The notes: generated by a model from the sequence alone, not told the origin. Counted from the stretch's first letter, positions 5,146-12,818 are shown. The stretch is DNA of 14,683 nt from Faecalibacterium sp. (GCA_020025795.1 JAHHRK010000036.1:1-14683); one strand, 5' to 3'. Translations and numbers: made by a program.

Positions 5146-6447
5146 ATGCAGAACTTACACATTGCGTCCATTACCGGCCGGGAAATTCTGGATTCTCGTG
5201 GAAATCCTACCCTGGAAGCACGCGTCACCCTGTCAGACGGCACCACCGCCAAAGCCTCGGTCCCCAGCGGCGCATCCACCGGCGCTTTTGAAGCCAAGGA
5301 AAAGCGTGACGGCGACCCGGCACGCTACGGCGGAAAAGGTGTTTTACAGGCTGCCGCATCGCTGGAAACTGAATTTTTACCTGCTTTGCAATCCATCGAC
5401 CCACTGGACCAGCCAGCCATCGACCGCGCCATCTGCGCGCTGGACGGCACTGCCGACAAAAGCCGCCTTGGTTCCAACGCCACCCTTGCCGTCAGCGCGG
5501 CAGTTGCACGCACCGCAGCACGCGCCCAGGGCAAAGAGCTTTGGCAATTCTTGGGGGAGACCTATGGCGTAAAGTCGCCGCACATCCTGCCCGTTCCTAT
5601 GATGAATATTTTGAACGGCGGTGTCCATGCGTCCAACAATCTGGACGTACAGGAATTTATGATTCTTCCTGTCGGTGCGCCCACCTTTGCCGAAGCGGTG
5701 CGCTGGGGTTCGGAAATCCACCATTCGCTGGCTGCGCTGCTCAAGCGCGAAGGCCTTTCCGCCGGGGTAGGTGACGAAGGCGGCTTTGCGCCTGACCTTT
5801 CCGGCACCGAAGCGGCTTTGCAGGCATTGATGCAGGCCATCAGTCTGGCAGGCTACCGTCCCGGTGAAGATGTGATGCTGGGCATGGATGCTGCCGCCAG
5901 CGAATGGAAATCCGATGCGGTGGGCGTGTATCTCCAGCCCAAATCTGGCACACGCTATACCGCCGCCCAGCTGACCGAATACTGGCAATCGCTGCTGGAA
6001 AACTATCCGCTGCTATCGCTGGAGGACGGCCTGGACGAAGAAGACTGGTCCGGCTGGCATGAGCAGATGTCCGCATTAGGCAACCGTTTGCAGCTGGTGG
6101 GCGACGATTTGTTTGTGACCCATACCCTCCGGCTGGAAAAGGGCATTCAGCAGCGCTGTGCCAACGCAATCCTCATCAAACCCAATCAGGTTGGTACCCT
6201 GACCGAAACCGCAGAGGCGGTACAGCGTGCGCAGCAAGCCGGCTTTGGCGTGATTTTGTCCCATCGTTCCGGCGAAACCTGTGACCCGTTGATTGCCGAC
6301 CTTGCCGTGGCGCTAAACGCAGGACAAATCAAAACCGGTGCACCTTGCCGCAGCGAGCGCGCCGCCAAATATAACCGTCTGATGGAAATTGAAGCCGCAT
6401 TGGGCAAGAAGGCCGTATATCCCGGCCGGGATGCCTTCCCGCTGTAA
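5146..6447 (+). CDS. eno: Enolase (phosphopyruvate hydratase), possibly a secondary paralogue
   Basis: A 433-residue enolase: 2-phosphoglycerate to phosphoenolpyruvate in cytoplasmic glycolysis. The start at 5146 follows GAAAGGAG and gives the standard N-terminus (IASITGREILDSRGNPTLEA). Catalytic and metal residues are all present: the SGAST loop at 41-45, E170 (QEFMI), E211 (GDEGGFAP), the Mg ligands D248, E293 and D320, K345 (LIKPNQVGT), H373-R374-S375 (SHRSGE) and K396 (IKTG). Oddities: the usual GETEDTTIAD is GETCDPLIAD (C379, P381, L382), and GANA is GSNA at about 109-112. Codon use mixes CTT, TTG, TCG, GCG and AAA freely, unlike the strong bias expected of a main glycolytic enzyme. Length is normal. 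It stands alone, with a terminator downstream. Identity is secure; the paralogue status is inference. Confidence 0.95.
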   Translation: MQNLHIASITGREILDSRGNPTLEARVTLSDGTTAKASVPSGASTGAFEAKEKRDGDPARYGGKGVLQAAASLETEFLPALQSIDPLDQPAIDRAICALDGTADKSRLGSNATLAVSAAVARTAARAQGKELWQFLGETYGVKSPHILPVPMMNILNGGVHASNNLDVQEFMILPVGAPTFAEAVRWGSEIHHSLAALLKREGLSAGVGDEGGFAPDLSGTEAALQALMQAISLAGYRPGEDVMLGMDAAASEWKSDAVGVYLQPKSGTRYTAAQLTEYWQSLLENYPLLSLEDGLDEEDWSGWHEQMSALGNRLQLVGDDLFVTHTLRLEKGIQQRCANAILIKPNQVGTLTETAEAVQRAQQAGFGVILSHRSGETCDPLIADLAVALNAGQIKTGAPCRSERAAKYNRLMEIEAALGKKAVYPGRDAFPL

Positions 6448-6476
6448 CCGCATAATAGAAAGCACCATCTTTTCAC

Positions 6477-6515
6477 AAAACGACGTGCCGCTTTTCGGCA
6501 CGCCGTTTTGTTTTA
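6477..6515 (+). terminator. Intrinsic terminator of the enolase gene
   Basis: AAAACGACGTGCCG (6477-6490) pairs with 6496-6509 over 14 bases with one mismatch and a 5-base loop, followed by a T-rich run. It lies 30 bases past the enolase stop and insulates it from the asparaginase gene. Confidence 0.88.
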
Positions 6516-6536
6516 CTTTTCTTTTCGCCGCACCGA

Positions 6537-6545
6537 TGGTATACT
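6537..6545 (+). promoter_or_regulatory. Extended -10 promoter of the asparaginase gene
   Basis: TGGTATACT is an extended -10 just after the enolase terminator and 50 bases before the asparaginase ATG. The -35 region is T-rich without a clear TTGACA. Confidence 0.55.
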
Positions 6546-6594
6546 AAAATGCATAAAAATATATCCTATCATAGAAAAAGGACAGGGACTCACT

Positions 6595-7602
6595 ATGGCA
6601 AAACGCAAGCTGCTTTTCATCACTACCGGAGGCACCATTGCCTCGGTCAAAACCGAAAACGGACTGGTTCCGCTGCTCACCAGCAAAGAGCTTTTGGCAC
6701 AATTGCCGGAGCTGGGCGATTTGTGCCAGCCAGAAACCCTGTCGCTTTGCAGTATCGACTCCACCGACATTACCCCCGACCACTGGGTGTTGCTGGCTAA
6801 CGCCATTCGGGAAAACTGGACCGGTTACGACGGCTTTATCGTGTGCCACGGCACCGATACCATGGGTTACACTGCTGCGGCGCTCAGCTATCTGATTCAG
6901 GGCGCAGACAAGCCCATCGTACTGACCGGTGCCCAGCAGCCCATCTCCGGCGAAATCACGGACGCAAAAAAGAACCTGCGTGACAGCGTCATCACTGCCA
7001 TCGACCCGGCCAGCCGCGGTGTTATGGTAGTATTCGGTGGTAAGGTAATTGCCGGCACCCGTGCCAAAAAGAACAAAACCATCAGCTACGATGCCTTTGC
7101 CAGTGTAAATTTCCCGGCACTGGCTCAGGTGCAGGGAAATAAACTGGTCCGTTATATTCCCACTCCGTACCCTTCTACACCGCTGACCTTTTATCGGGAG
7201 CTTTCGCCGAAAGTGTTCCTGCTCAAGCTGACGCCCGGTATGTCTCCGGCGCTGCTGGAATCCATTTTTGCACATTACGACTGCGTGATTGTGGAAAGCT
7301 TCGGCGTGGGCGGCATCCCCAAGGTTTTGATGGACGGCTTTGCTGCCGGGCTGGGTGTATATGAAAAGACCGGCAAGGTGCTGGTTCTGACCACACAGGT
7401 TACATACGAAGGCAGCGACGTGGGCATTTACGAAGTCGGCCAGCGCGTACACGAACGCTTTGCCTTTTTGGAAGCCCACGACATGACCATCGAGGCCGTA
7501 TATACCAAGTGCATGTGGCTGTTGGCGCAAAACTGCCGAAGCTTTACCGAATTGCAGCAGAAATTCTACCAGCCCATCAACTTCGACACCTTTTTCCAGT
7601 AA
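6595..7602 (+). CDS. ansA: Type I L-asparaginase
   Basis: A 335-residue bacterial asparaginase that hydrolyses L-asparagine to aspartate and ammonia. The N-terminus holds the catalytic-Thr motif TTGGTIAS (nucleophile T14); SIDSTDI at 53-59 contributes substrate binding; HGTDTM at 85-90 holds the second catalytic Thr and its Asp partner (T87, D88); TDAKKNLRDS at 122-131 carries the lysine region. There is no signal peptide, so it belongs to the cytoplasmic type I group rather than the periplasmic or secreted type II. The start at 6595 is preceded by a modest AGGGA site; extra codons upstream lack a ribosome site and overlap the promoter. The glycosyltransferase gene follows after 29 bases without a terminator, so the two are probably co-transcribed, although no functional link is evident. 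Confidence 0.93.
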   Translation: MAKRKLLFITTGGTIASVKTENGLVPLLTSKELLAQLPELGDLCQPETLSLCSIDSTDITPDHWVLLANAIRENWTGYDGFIVCHGTDTMGYTAAALSYLIQGADKPIVLTGAQQPISGEITDAKKNLRDSVITAIDPASRGVMVVFGGKVIAGTRAKKNKTISYDAFASVNFPALAQVQGNKLVRYIPTPYPSTPLTFYRELSPKVFLLKLTPGMSPALLESIFAHYDCVIVESFGVGGIPKVLMDGFAAGLGVYEKTGKVLVLTTQVTYEGSDVGIYEVGQRVHERFAFLEAHDMTIEAVYTKCMWLLAQNCRSFTELQQKFYQPINFDTFFQ

Positions 7603-7631
7603 GATTTCTGATACAAAAAAGGAGTTTTCCT

Positions 7632-8681
7632 ATGGCTAATAACCCACTTGTGAGCATTATTCTGCCGGCGTACAACGCCAAGATGCACATTGCCCGCTGT
7701 ATTCAAAGTATTTTGGCTCAGACCTTCAAGGATTTTGAGCTGGTCATCGTCAACGACGGCTCCAGCGACAACGTAACACTGCCGGTCTGCCAGATGTATG
7801 CCAATGTGGACAGCCGCATCCGTCTGGTGGACAAAGCCAATGAAGGCGTTTCCCGCACCCGGAACATCGGTATCGAGCAGGCTTCCGGTAAATATTTGCA
7901 GTTCGTGGACAGTGACGATTATCTTGCCCCCGACTATACCGAAACTTTGGTAAAAGCTGCACAGCACACCGATGCCGATTTGGTGATTGCCCATTATTAT
8001 ATGGTCATTCCCAAGGGCGGCGCATCTGCTTTGCGTGAGCGCAGCATCCAGTGGGCCGAGCGCAGCGAAATTCCGCTGGCACAAAAGTTTGCGGACAAAA
8101 TGCGCGAGCTGGATGAGCAGGAACCGGAAGTACGCAAAAACGGCTTTTTGACCTCCGGCGTGCTGGATCAGAAACAGTTTGCTACCGCACTGATGGAAAA
8201 TCCGGCCAGCTTTTATTATGGCGTCATGTGGAATAAGCTCTATCGCCGGGACATCATTCTGGAGCACGACATTCGCTGCGACACTGACATTTCCTGGAGC
8301 GAGGATTTCCTGTTCAACCTGAACTATATCCGCTGGGCCGAGCGCTTCTGCGCGATTGAGGATGCTGGTTATTATTACCTGCAAAATCCCACCAGCCTGG
8401 TCCACTCCCAGGCCATGGACCTGCCGGAAATGCTGAGCATGAAGACCATGCTGTTTTCCTATTACAAGGATCTGTTCGAGGACCTTGGCCTGTACGAGCA
8501 GAACAAGCTGGCCGTTGCCAAATATCTGATTAGTGTATCGGAAAGCACCCAGCCCACCAGCCCGCTGAACGAGCTGTTCGCCGAAGTAAAGGCATCCCTT
8601 TTGGAAAGCCTACACAACAGCGAAATGCCTGAGGACATCAAAGCCAGAATCGCCAGCGGAAAGGCGGTCGAAAAGCAATAA
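7632..8681 (+). CDS. Family 2 glycosyltransferase
   Basis: A 349-residue GT2-family enzyme with a GT-A fold. Motifs: VSIILPAYNA at 7-16; the nucleotide-binding VNDGSSD at 40-46; NEGVSRTRNIGIEQASGKY at 70-88; the metal-binding DSDD at 93-96; and further on WNKLYRR and SWSEDFLFNL, where Glu/Asp is the likely catalytic base region. No transmembrane segment or signal peptide is visible, so it is cytosolic or peripheral to the membrane. The C-terminal 110 residues are helical and specific to this branch. Donor and acceptor cannot be told from the sequence; relatives build cell-wall or capsular polysaccharide. AAGGAG lies 8 bases before the ATG. It is downstream of the asparaginase in the same unit and ends at a terminator shared with transketolase. 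Confidence 0.92.
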   Translation: MANNPLVSIILPAYNAKMHIARCIQSILAQTFKDFELVIVNDGSSDNVTLPVCQMYANVDSRIRLVDKANEGVSRTRNIGIEQASGKYLQFVDSDDYLAPDYTETLVKAAQHTDADLVIAHYYMVIPKGGASALRERSIQWAERSEIPLAQKFADKMRELDEQEPEVRKNGFLTSGVLDQKQFATALMENPASFYYGVMWNKLYRRDIILEHDIRCDTDISWSEDFLFNLNYIRWAERFCAIEDAGYYYLQNPTSLVHSQAMDLPEMLSMKTMLFSYYKDLFEDLGLYEQNKLAVAKYLISVSESTQPTSPLNELFAEVKASLLESLHNSEMPEDIKARIASGKAVEKQ

Positions 8682-8719
8682 AAAAAGCGTCCCAAACGCA
8701 ATGTTTGGGGCGCTTTTTT
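8681..8719. terminator. Bidirectional terminator between the glycosyltransferase and transketolase genes
   Basis: GCGTCCCAAAC (8687-8697) pairs with 8703-8713 over 11 bp with one G-T wobble and a 5-base loop, flanked by A6 on the left and T6 on the right. It therefore works on both strands. The gene stops lie at 8681 (plus) and 8730 (minus). Confidence 0.9.
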
Positions 8720-8729
8720 ATGTTTCAGC

Positions 8730-9662
8730 TTACTTCAGCAGAGCCATCATCTTGTTGACGATGTTTTCTGCGGTCAAGCCGTATTCTTCAAACAGCTCGT
8801 CGGGGGTGCCGCTCTGACCGAAACGGTCCTCGATACCCACGCGGTCGTACTTCACGCTGCTCTTGCCTGCCAGAACTTCGCACACTGCGCTGTTCAGGCC
8901 GCCGATGACGCTGTGTTCTTCCGCGGTGACGATTGCCTTGACCTTGCCAGCATACTCCAGCACGGTTTCTTCATCCAGAGGCTTCACAGTGTGGAAGTTG
9001 ACCACAGCTGCGCTGATGCCCTTTTCTGCCAGCATATCAGCAGCTTCCAGAGCCTTGCCGATCATCAGGCCGTTTGCAAAGATGGCAACGTCGGTGCCTT
9101 CACGCATTACGTTTGCCTTGCCGGGGATGAAAGGCGTGTCTTCATTGGTGTAGATGGGGCAAACAGGACGTGCCACACGCAGGTAAACAGGTCCGTTGAT
9201 TTCCACAGCAGCAGCTGCTGCCTTCTCAACTTCGCGTGCATCGCAGGGCACGAAAATGGTCATGTTGGGCAGAACACGCATCAGGGCGATGTCCTCGATG
9301 CTCTGGTGGCTGCCGCCGTCCTCGCCAACGCACAGACCGCTGTGGCTGCAAGCGATTTTAACGTTTGCCTTCACGTAAGCGATGCTGTTGCGGATCTGCT
9401 CGTATGCACGGCCGGTGCCGAACAGAGCAAAGGTGCTGACGAAGGGAATCAGGCCGCCGTGTGCCATACCGGCAGCAGCGGAAACCATGTTTGCTTCTGC
9501 AATACCGAAGTCAAAGAAACGCTCCGGGTATTCGTCGCCGAAAATATGGGTCATCGTTGCAGCTGCCAGGTCGGCGTCGCAAACCACGATCTTATCGTTC
9601 TTTGCGCCCAGATCGCGCAGTGCCTCGCCGTAGGCGATACGCAGAGATTTAGACTCACTCAT
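8730..9662 (-). CDS. Transketolase, C-terminal subunit
   Basis: This 310-residue protein is the pyrimidine-binding and C-terminal half of a split transketolase, which moves two-carbon ketol units in the non-oxidative pentose phosphate pathway. It carries VCDADLAAAT near residue 28; the catalytic glutamate E56 in DFGIAEANMVSAAAGMA, which activates the thiamine ring; EDGGSHQSIEDIALMR at 114-129, whose His contacts substrate; and a C-terminal regulatory-like domain with VTAEEH. It must pair with the N-terminal subunit encoded directly upstream, whose reading frame overlaps its start by 8 bases (ATGAGTGA), a sign of translational coupling. Length is normal for this half. Related two-subunit enzymes include 1-deoxyxylulose-5-phosphate synthase-like and apulose transketolases, so the exact substrate is inferred. 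Confidence 0.95.
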   Translation of the reverse strand: MSESKSLRIAYGEALRDLGAKNDKIVVCDADLAAATMTHIFGDEYPERFFDFGIAEANMVSAAAGMAHGGLIPFVSTFALFGTGRAYEQIRNSIAYVKANVKIACSHSGLCVGEDGGSHQSIEDIALMRVLPNMTIFVPCDAREVEKAAAAAVEINGPVYLRVARPVCPIYTNEDTPFIPGKANVMREGTDVAIFANGLMIGKALEAADMLAEKGISAAVVNFHTVKPLDEETVLEYAGKVKAIVTAEEHSVIGGLNSAVCEVLAGKSSVKYDRVGIEDRFGQSGTPDELFEEYGLTAENIVNKMMALLK

Positions 9663-10473
9663 CGATTTCTACCCCCAGTTCCTTCATAGCCTGCTCGTAC
9701 TGCTCCTTGTTGGGAGCCTTGCCATGCCAGCCAACCTGATTTTCCATAAAGGAAATGCCCTTGCCCTTTACGGTTTCGCAGCAGATAAACTTGGGCTTGC
9801 CGCTGACGGGAGCATTGATTGCCTCTACGATAGCCTCGATGTCGTGGCCGTCTACCTTAAAGGTTTCAAAGCCGAATGCTGCATACTTTGCGCAGGGGTC
9901 ACCAACGGGCATGACCTGGTCGTTGGAACCGTCGATCTGCAGGCCGTTGTGGTCCAGCATAACAATCAGGTTGTCCAGCTTGAACTTGGCTGCGCTTTCC
10001 GCAGCTTCCCAAACCTGGCCTTCCTGCATTTCGCCGTCACCGATGATAGCGTAAACCTTGTAATCCTTATTCTGGTACTTGGCAGCCATAGCCAGGCCGC
10101 CTGCCACGCTGACACCCTGGCCCAGGCTGCCGCTGTTCACGTCGATGCCGGGGGTCTTGGTGCTGTCGGGGTGGCCCTGCAGGTGGCTGTGCATCTTGCG
10201 CAGCGTCCACAGGTCCTCGCGGGGGAAGTATCCCAGATCTGCCAGGATCGCATACTGTGCCGGGCAGCTGTGGCCCTTGCTAAGCACGATGCGATCACGA
10301 TCTTCCCACTTGGGGTTCTTGGGGTCTACCTTAGCGGTATTGTAGTAGATTGCCATCAGCATCTCCAGCATAGACAAGGAGCCACCGGGATGGCCGGACT
10401 TGGCATGATACAGCATCTTCACGATGTCTGCACGCAGCAGCCTTGCCTTTTCTTTTTGCATAGCAAGTTCCAT
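9655..10473 (-). CDS. Transketolase, N-terminal subunit
   Basis: This 272-residue protein is the pyrophosphate-binding half of the split transketolase. Motifs: SGHPGGSLS at 26-34 (H28), LSKGHSCPAQYA at 64-75 (H68), LQGHPD with H101, the thiamine diphosphate and Mg motif GDGEMQEGQVWEAA at 145-158, and LDHNGLQIDG at 173-182. The start at 10473 is preferred over a longer frame because CGGAGG lies 10 bases upstream; 22 further codons (VLEKERATKQ...) are unlike the family and run towards the promoter. Codons favour AAG, CTG and GTT-type choices, which suggests strong expression. It overlaps the C-terminal subunit gene by 8 bases. An extended -10 (TGCTATTAT) lies about 100 bases upstream, so the leader is fairly long. 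Confidence 0.95.
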   Translation of the reverse strand: MELAMQKEKARLLRADIVKMLYHAKSGHPGGSLSMLEMLMAIYYNTAKVDPKNPKWEDRDRIVLSKGHSCPAQYAILADLGYFPREDLWTLRKMHSHLQGHPDSTKTPGIDVNSGSLGQGVSVAGGLAMAAKYQNKDYKVYAIIGDGEMQEGQVWEAAESAAKFKLDNLIVMLDHNGLQIDGSNDQVMPVGDPCAKYAAFGFETFKVDGHDIEAIVEAINAPVSGKPKFICCETVKGKGISFMENQVGWHGKAPNKEQYEQAMKELGVEIDE

Positions 10474-10572
10474 AAGCAACTGATCCTCCGTGAAATATCT
10501 CTCAATTTGTTTCGTCGCACGCTCTTTTTCCAAAACCAAAACACCTAGCGCGCAACAACCCTATTTTAGTTT

Positions 10573-10581
10573 ATAATAGCA
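10573..10581 (-). promoter_or_regulatory. Extended -10 promoter of the transketolase operon
   Basis: Minus strand TGCTATTAT is an extended -10 located 100 bases before the transketolase start, giving a leader of about 90 bases. Overlapping A/T-rich alternatives (TATAAA, TAAAAT) exist, so the exact start is uncertain. Confidence 0.4.
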
Positions 10582-10670
10582 TAAATATCGCGTTGATTCC
10601 AGCATTTTATCCAAAACAACGTGAATTTCTACATAATCGGCAATGCCGGTGCCACCGCCCGCGTAAAAAT

Positions 10671-10690
10671 CGGCACAGTTGCCGTTTTTT
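10671..10690. other. Orphan terminator-like hairpin in the divergent spacer
   Basis: CGGCA (10671-10675) pairs with TGCCG (10680-10684) around a 4-base loop, followed by T6 on the plus strand and ATTTTTA on the minus strand. It sits mid-way in the 504-base gap between two divergent genes, where no gene needs a terminator. The gap holds two promoters at its ends and no supported gene; a 101-codon frame at 10561-10866 is not convincing. Confidence 0.4.
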
Positions 10691-10877
10691 GGAAAGCGGA
10701 AAGCGTCTCTGCTTATATTGTATCTCCTGCACGGCAAAAAATTGCCTTGGCTGATTGATTGGCTGAAATTACCGTCCTGATGCGCCACGGAAAAAAGTTT
10801 CCCGCCTTTCTGTCGAAAATAGGCAAAATTTCCTTTTGCTGCGGTCTTACTTTTTTTATTTCCCACTGCATTTTTTA

Positions 10878-10906
10878 TTTACAAGCTGACAAATCCTTGC
10901 TATAAT
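10878..10906 (+). promoter_or_regulatory. Near-consensus promoter of the CofE-like gene
   Basis: TTTACA (10878-10883), a 17-base spacer and a perfect TATAAT (10901-10906). It is the best-matched promoter in the window together with that of folT. The predicted start is near 10913, which gives a leader of about 65 bases containing a hairpin. Confidence 0.82.
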
Positions 10907-10930
10907 ACCATGTTGGAAATCCGTTAAATC

Positions 10931-10955
10931 CGTCCTGCCCTGTCAGGGCCGGACG
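10931..10955 (+). other. Leader hairpin upstream of the CofE-like gene
   Basis: CGTCCTGCCCT (10931-10941) pairs with AGGGCCGGACG (10945-10955) over 11 bases with one mismatch and a 3-base loop. No T-run follows, so it is not a terminator. It ends 7 bases before the AAAGGAG site and could protect the mRNA 5' end or tune translation. Confidence 0.7.
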
Positions 10956-10977
10956 CAACACAAAGGAGTGTTTATTT

Positions 10978-12174
10978 ATGAGCCGTATGGTAGGTACCGT
11001 CTCTCGTGGTCTTCGCGCCCCCATCATCCGTGAGGGTGATAACCTGGTTGAAATCGTCACCAGCACCGTTCTGGAAGCTTCTGAAGACGCTGGTTTCACC
11101 ATCCAGGATCGAGACATTGTTGCCATGACCGAGGCCATTGTGGCCCGTGCACAGGGTAACTACGCTTCTGTGGACGATATTGCAGCTGATGTCCGCGCCA
11201 AGTTCGGCGGCGAGACCGTAGGCGTTATTTTCCCCATCCTGAGCCGCAACCGTTTTGCAATCTGCCTGCGCGGCATTGCAAAGGGCTGCAAGAAGGTTGT
11301 TCTGATGCTGTCCTACCCCTCTGACGAAGTGGGCAACCACCTGATCAGCCAGGACGATCTGGACGAAAAGGGCATCAACCCTTACAGCGATGTGCTGTCT
11401 CTGGAGCGTTACCGCGAACTGTTCGGCCATAAGGTTCACCGCTTCACCGGCGTGGACTACGTTGACTACTACAAGACCCTGATTGAGGAGTCCGGCGCAG
11501 AAGCAGAGATCGTCTTTGCAAACGACTGCCGTGCAATCCTGCCCTACACCAAGAACGTGCTGAACTGCGACATCCACACCCGTGCACGCACCAAGCGCAT
11601 CCTGAAGGAGAACGGTGCTGAGCGCGTCTTCGGTCTGGACGACATCCTGAATGAGTCCGTCAACGGCAGCGGCTACAACGCAAACTACGGCCTGCTGGGC
11701 ACCAACAAGGCTACCGAGGACACCGTTAAGCTGTTCCCCCGCGACTGCAAGGCTACTGTCGACGCAATCCAGGCTAAGCTGCTGGAAAAGACCGGCAAGC
11801 ACGTTGAAGTCATGGTCTACGGTGACGGCGCATTCAAGGATCCCGTTGGCAAGATCTGGGAGCTGGCTGACCCCGTTGTTAGCCCCGCTTACACCTCCGG
11901 CCTGGAAGGCACTCCCAACGAGCTGAAGCTGAAGTACCTGGCAGACAACGATTTTGCTGATCTGTCCGGCGAAGAGCTGAAGGCAGCCATCAAGGAAAAG
12001 ATCCAGCAGAAGGACGGCAGCAGCCTGGTTGGCCAGATGGCTTCCGAAGGCACTACTCCCCGTCAGCTGACCGACCTGATCGGTTCTCTGTGCGACCTGA
12101 CCTCCGGCTCCGGCGACAAGGGCACTCCTATCGTATACATCCAGGGCTACTTCGACAACTACACCACCGAATAA
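10978..12174 (+). CDS. CofE-like protein (F420-0:L-glutamate ligase family), function unknown here
   Basis: This 398-residue soluble protein resembles the CofE/F420-0:gamma-glutamyl ligase family (PF01996). The N-terminal part matches the family pattern: GLRAPIIREGDNLVEIV, then a DIVAMTEAIVARAQGNYAS segment at about 46-64 and an acidic PYSDVLSLERYRELFG region. True CofE adds glutamate to F420-0, but it is about 250 residues; this form is about 150 longer and ends in an extra domain with LTDLIGSLCDLTSG near the C-terminus. The presumed lineage is not known to make F420 and no other F420 gene is here, so the reaction is probably a different carboxylate-amine ligation; the substrate is unknown. 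Lysine is almost always AAG and leucine CTG, a bias that, with the near-consensus promoter and AAAGGAG site, implies high expression. It is a single-gene unit with its own terminator. Confidence 0.82.
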   Translation: MSRMVGTVSRGLRAPIIREGDNLVEIVTSTVLEASEDAGFTIQDRDIVAMTEAIVARAQGNYASVDDIAADVRAKFGGETVGVIFPILSRNRFAICLRGIAKGCKKVVLMLSYPSDEVGNHLISQDDLDEKGINPYSDVLSLERYRELFGHKVHRFTGVDYVDYYKTLIEESGAEAEIVFANDCRAILPYTKNVLNCDIHTRARTKRILKENGAERVFGLDDILNESVNGSGYNANYGLLGTNKATEDTVKLFPRDCKATVDAIQAKLLEKTGKHVEVMVYGDGAFKDPVGKIWELADPVVSPAYTSGLEGTPNELKLKYLADNDFADLSGEELKAAIKEKIQQKDGSSLVGQMASEGTTPRQLTDLIGSLCDLTSGSGDKGTPIVYIQGYFDNYTTE

Positions 12175-12195
12175 GCTCTGCGCAAAACAAATCAT

Positions 12196-12232
12196 AAAAA
12201 AGGGACGGCACCGCGTGTGCCGTCCCTTTTTT
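12196..12232. terminator. Bidirectional terminator between the CofE-like and phosphodiesterase genes
   Basis: A perfect 15-bp stem (AAAAAAGGGACGGCA at 12196-12210 with 12218-12232) can add one more C-G pair. The A6 and T6 ends make it active on both strands. The genes on either side converge on it, with stops at 12174 and 12250. Confidence 0.93.
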
Positions 12233-12249
12233 GTTGTTTTAGATCGATA

Positions 12250-12795
12250 TTACAGCGCCCAGGTCTGCTTCACGGTACCATCTAAGTCCTTCCAGGTAAA
12301 GCCTGCATCGTCCAGCATCATGTAGCCGTGCCAGCTTTCCTCTTTCGGGATAGAAACCGAACCGGGGTTCAGATACTGCACACCGTCCACATCCTCGCAG
12401 GCAGGCACATGGGTATGACCGTGCAGCAGGATGTCACCCTTTGCCAGCGGCGGCATCTGTGCCTTGTTGAACTTGTGGCCGTGGGTCACAAACATGGTGC
12501 GGCCGCCGGGCAGCGCCACCAGTGCATAGGTTGCCAAAATGGGGAAGTCCAGCACCATCTGGTCCACATCGCCGTCGCAGTTGCCCTGTACGCACATCAG
12601 CTTTTCCTTGCGGGGGTTCAGCATGGCGATTACTTCTTTGGGGGCATAGTCCCGCGGCAGATCATTGCGGGGACCATGGTACAAAATGTCGCCCAACAGC
12701 AGCAGCTTATCGGGATTTTCCCGGTCCATTGCCTCCAGCATCTGGCGGCAGTAATATGCCGAGCCGTGGATATCCGATGCAATCATGTATTTCAT
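12250..12795 (-). CDS. YfcE/MJ0936-type metallophosphodiesterase
   Basis: A 181-residue calcineurin-like phosphoesterase of the YfcE type. The five metal-binding blocks are all present: D8 and H10 (SDIHG), D36 (LGDILYHGPRNDLP), N72 (QGNCDGD), H105 (VTHGH) and H127/H129 (HGHTHV), followed by YLNPGSVSIPKE, the family's C-terminal signature. Such enzymes hydrolyse phosphodiesters in vitro with Mn; the physiological substrate is unknown. The start at 12795 follows AAAGGAGG by 7 bases; the 18 upstream codons in frame overlap the MATE gene's stop and are not needed. It lies 23 bases after the MATE gene without a terminator, so the two form an operon. No signal peptide is seen. Confidence 0.93.
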   Translation of the reverse strand: MKYMIASDIHGSAYYCRQMLEAMDRENPDKLLLLGDILYHGPRNDLPRDYAPKEVIAMLNPRKEKLMCVQGNCDGDVDQMVLDFPILATYALVALPGGRTMFVTHGHKFNKAQMPPLAKGDILLHGHTHVPACEDVDGVQYLNPGSVSIPKEESWHGYMMLDDAGFTWKDLDGTVKQTWAL

Positions 12796-12818
12796 TGTTT
12801 TTTCCTCCTTTAGTATTG

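Noticed and set aside
4734..5297. 187-codon minus-strand frame
   Set aside because: It overlaps the THF riboswitch, its promoter and the start of enolase, and no family resemblance is seen.
10561..10866. 101-codon minus-strand frame in the divergent spacer
   Set aside because: It has no Shine-Dalgarno site, contains the hairpin at 10671-10684, and covers the transketolase promoter.
10978..12174. An F420 biosynthesis locus
   Set aside because: Only the ligase-like gene is present. Its neighbours (transketolase, phosphodiesterase, MATE) are not F420 genes, and its length differs from true CofE.
10972..12195. 407-codon open frame on the minus strand, longer than the gene opposite it
   Set aside because: It mirrors the biased codons of the CofE-like gene, which leave few stops on the other strand. 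Its composition (Val/Gln/Asp/Ala repeats) is typical of a shadow frame, and it starts inside the terminator.
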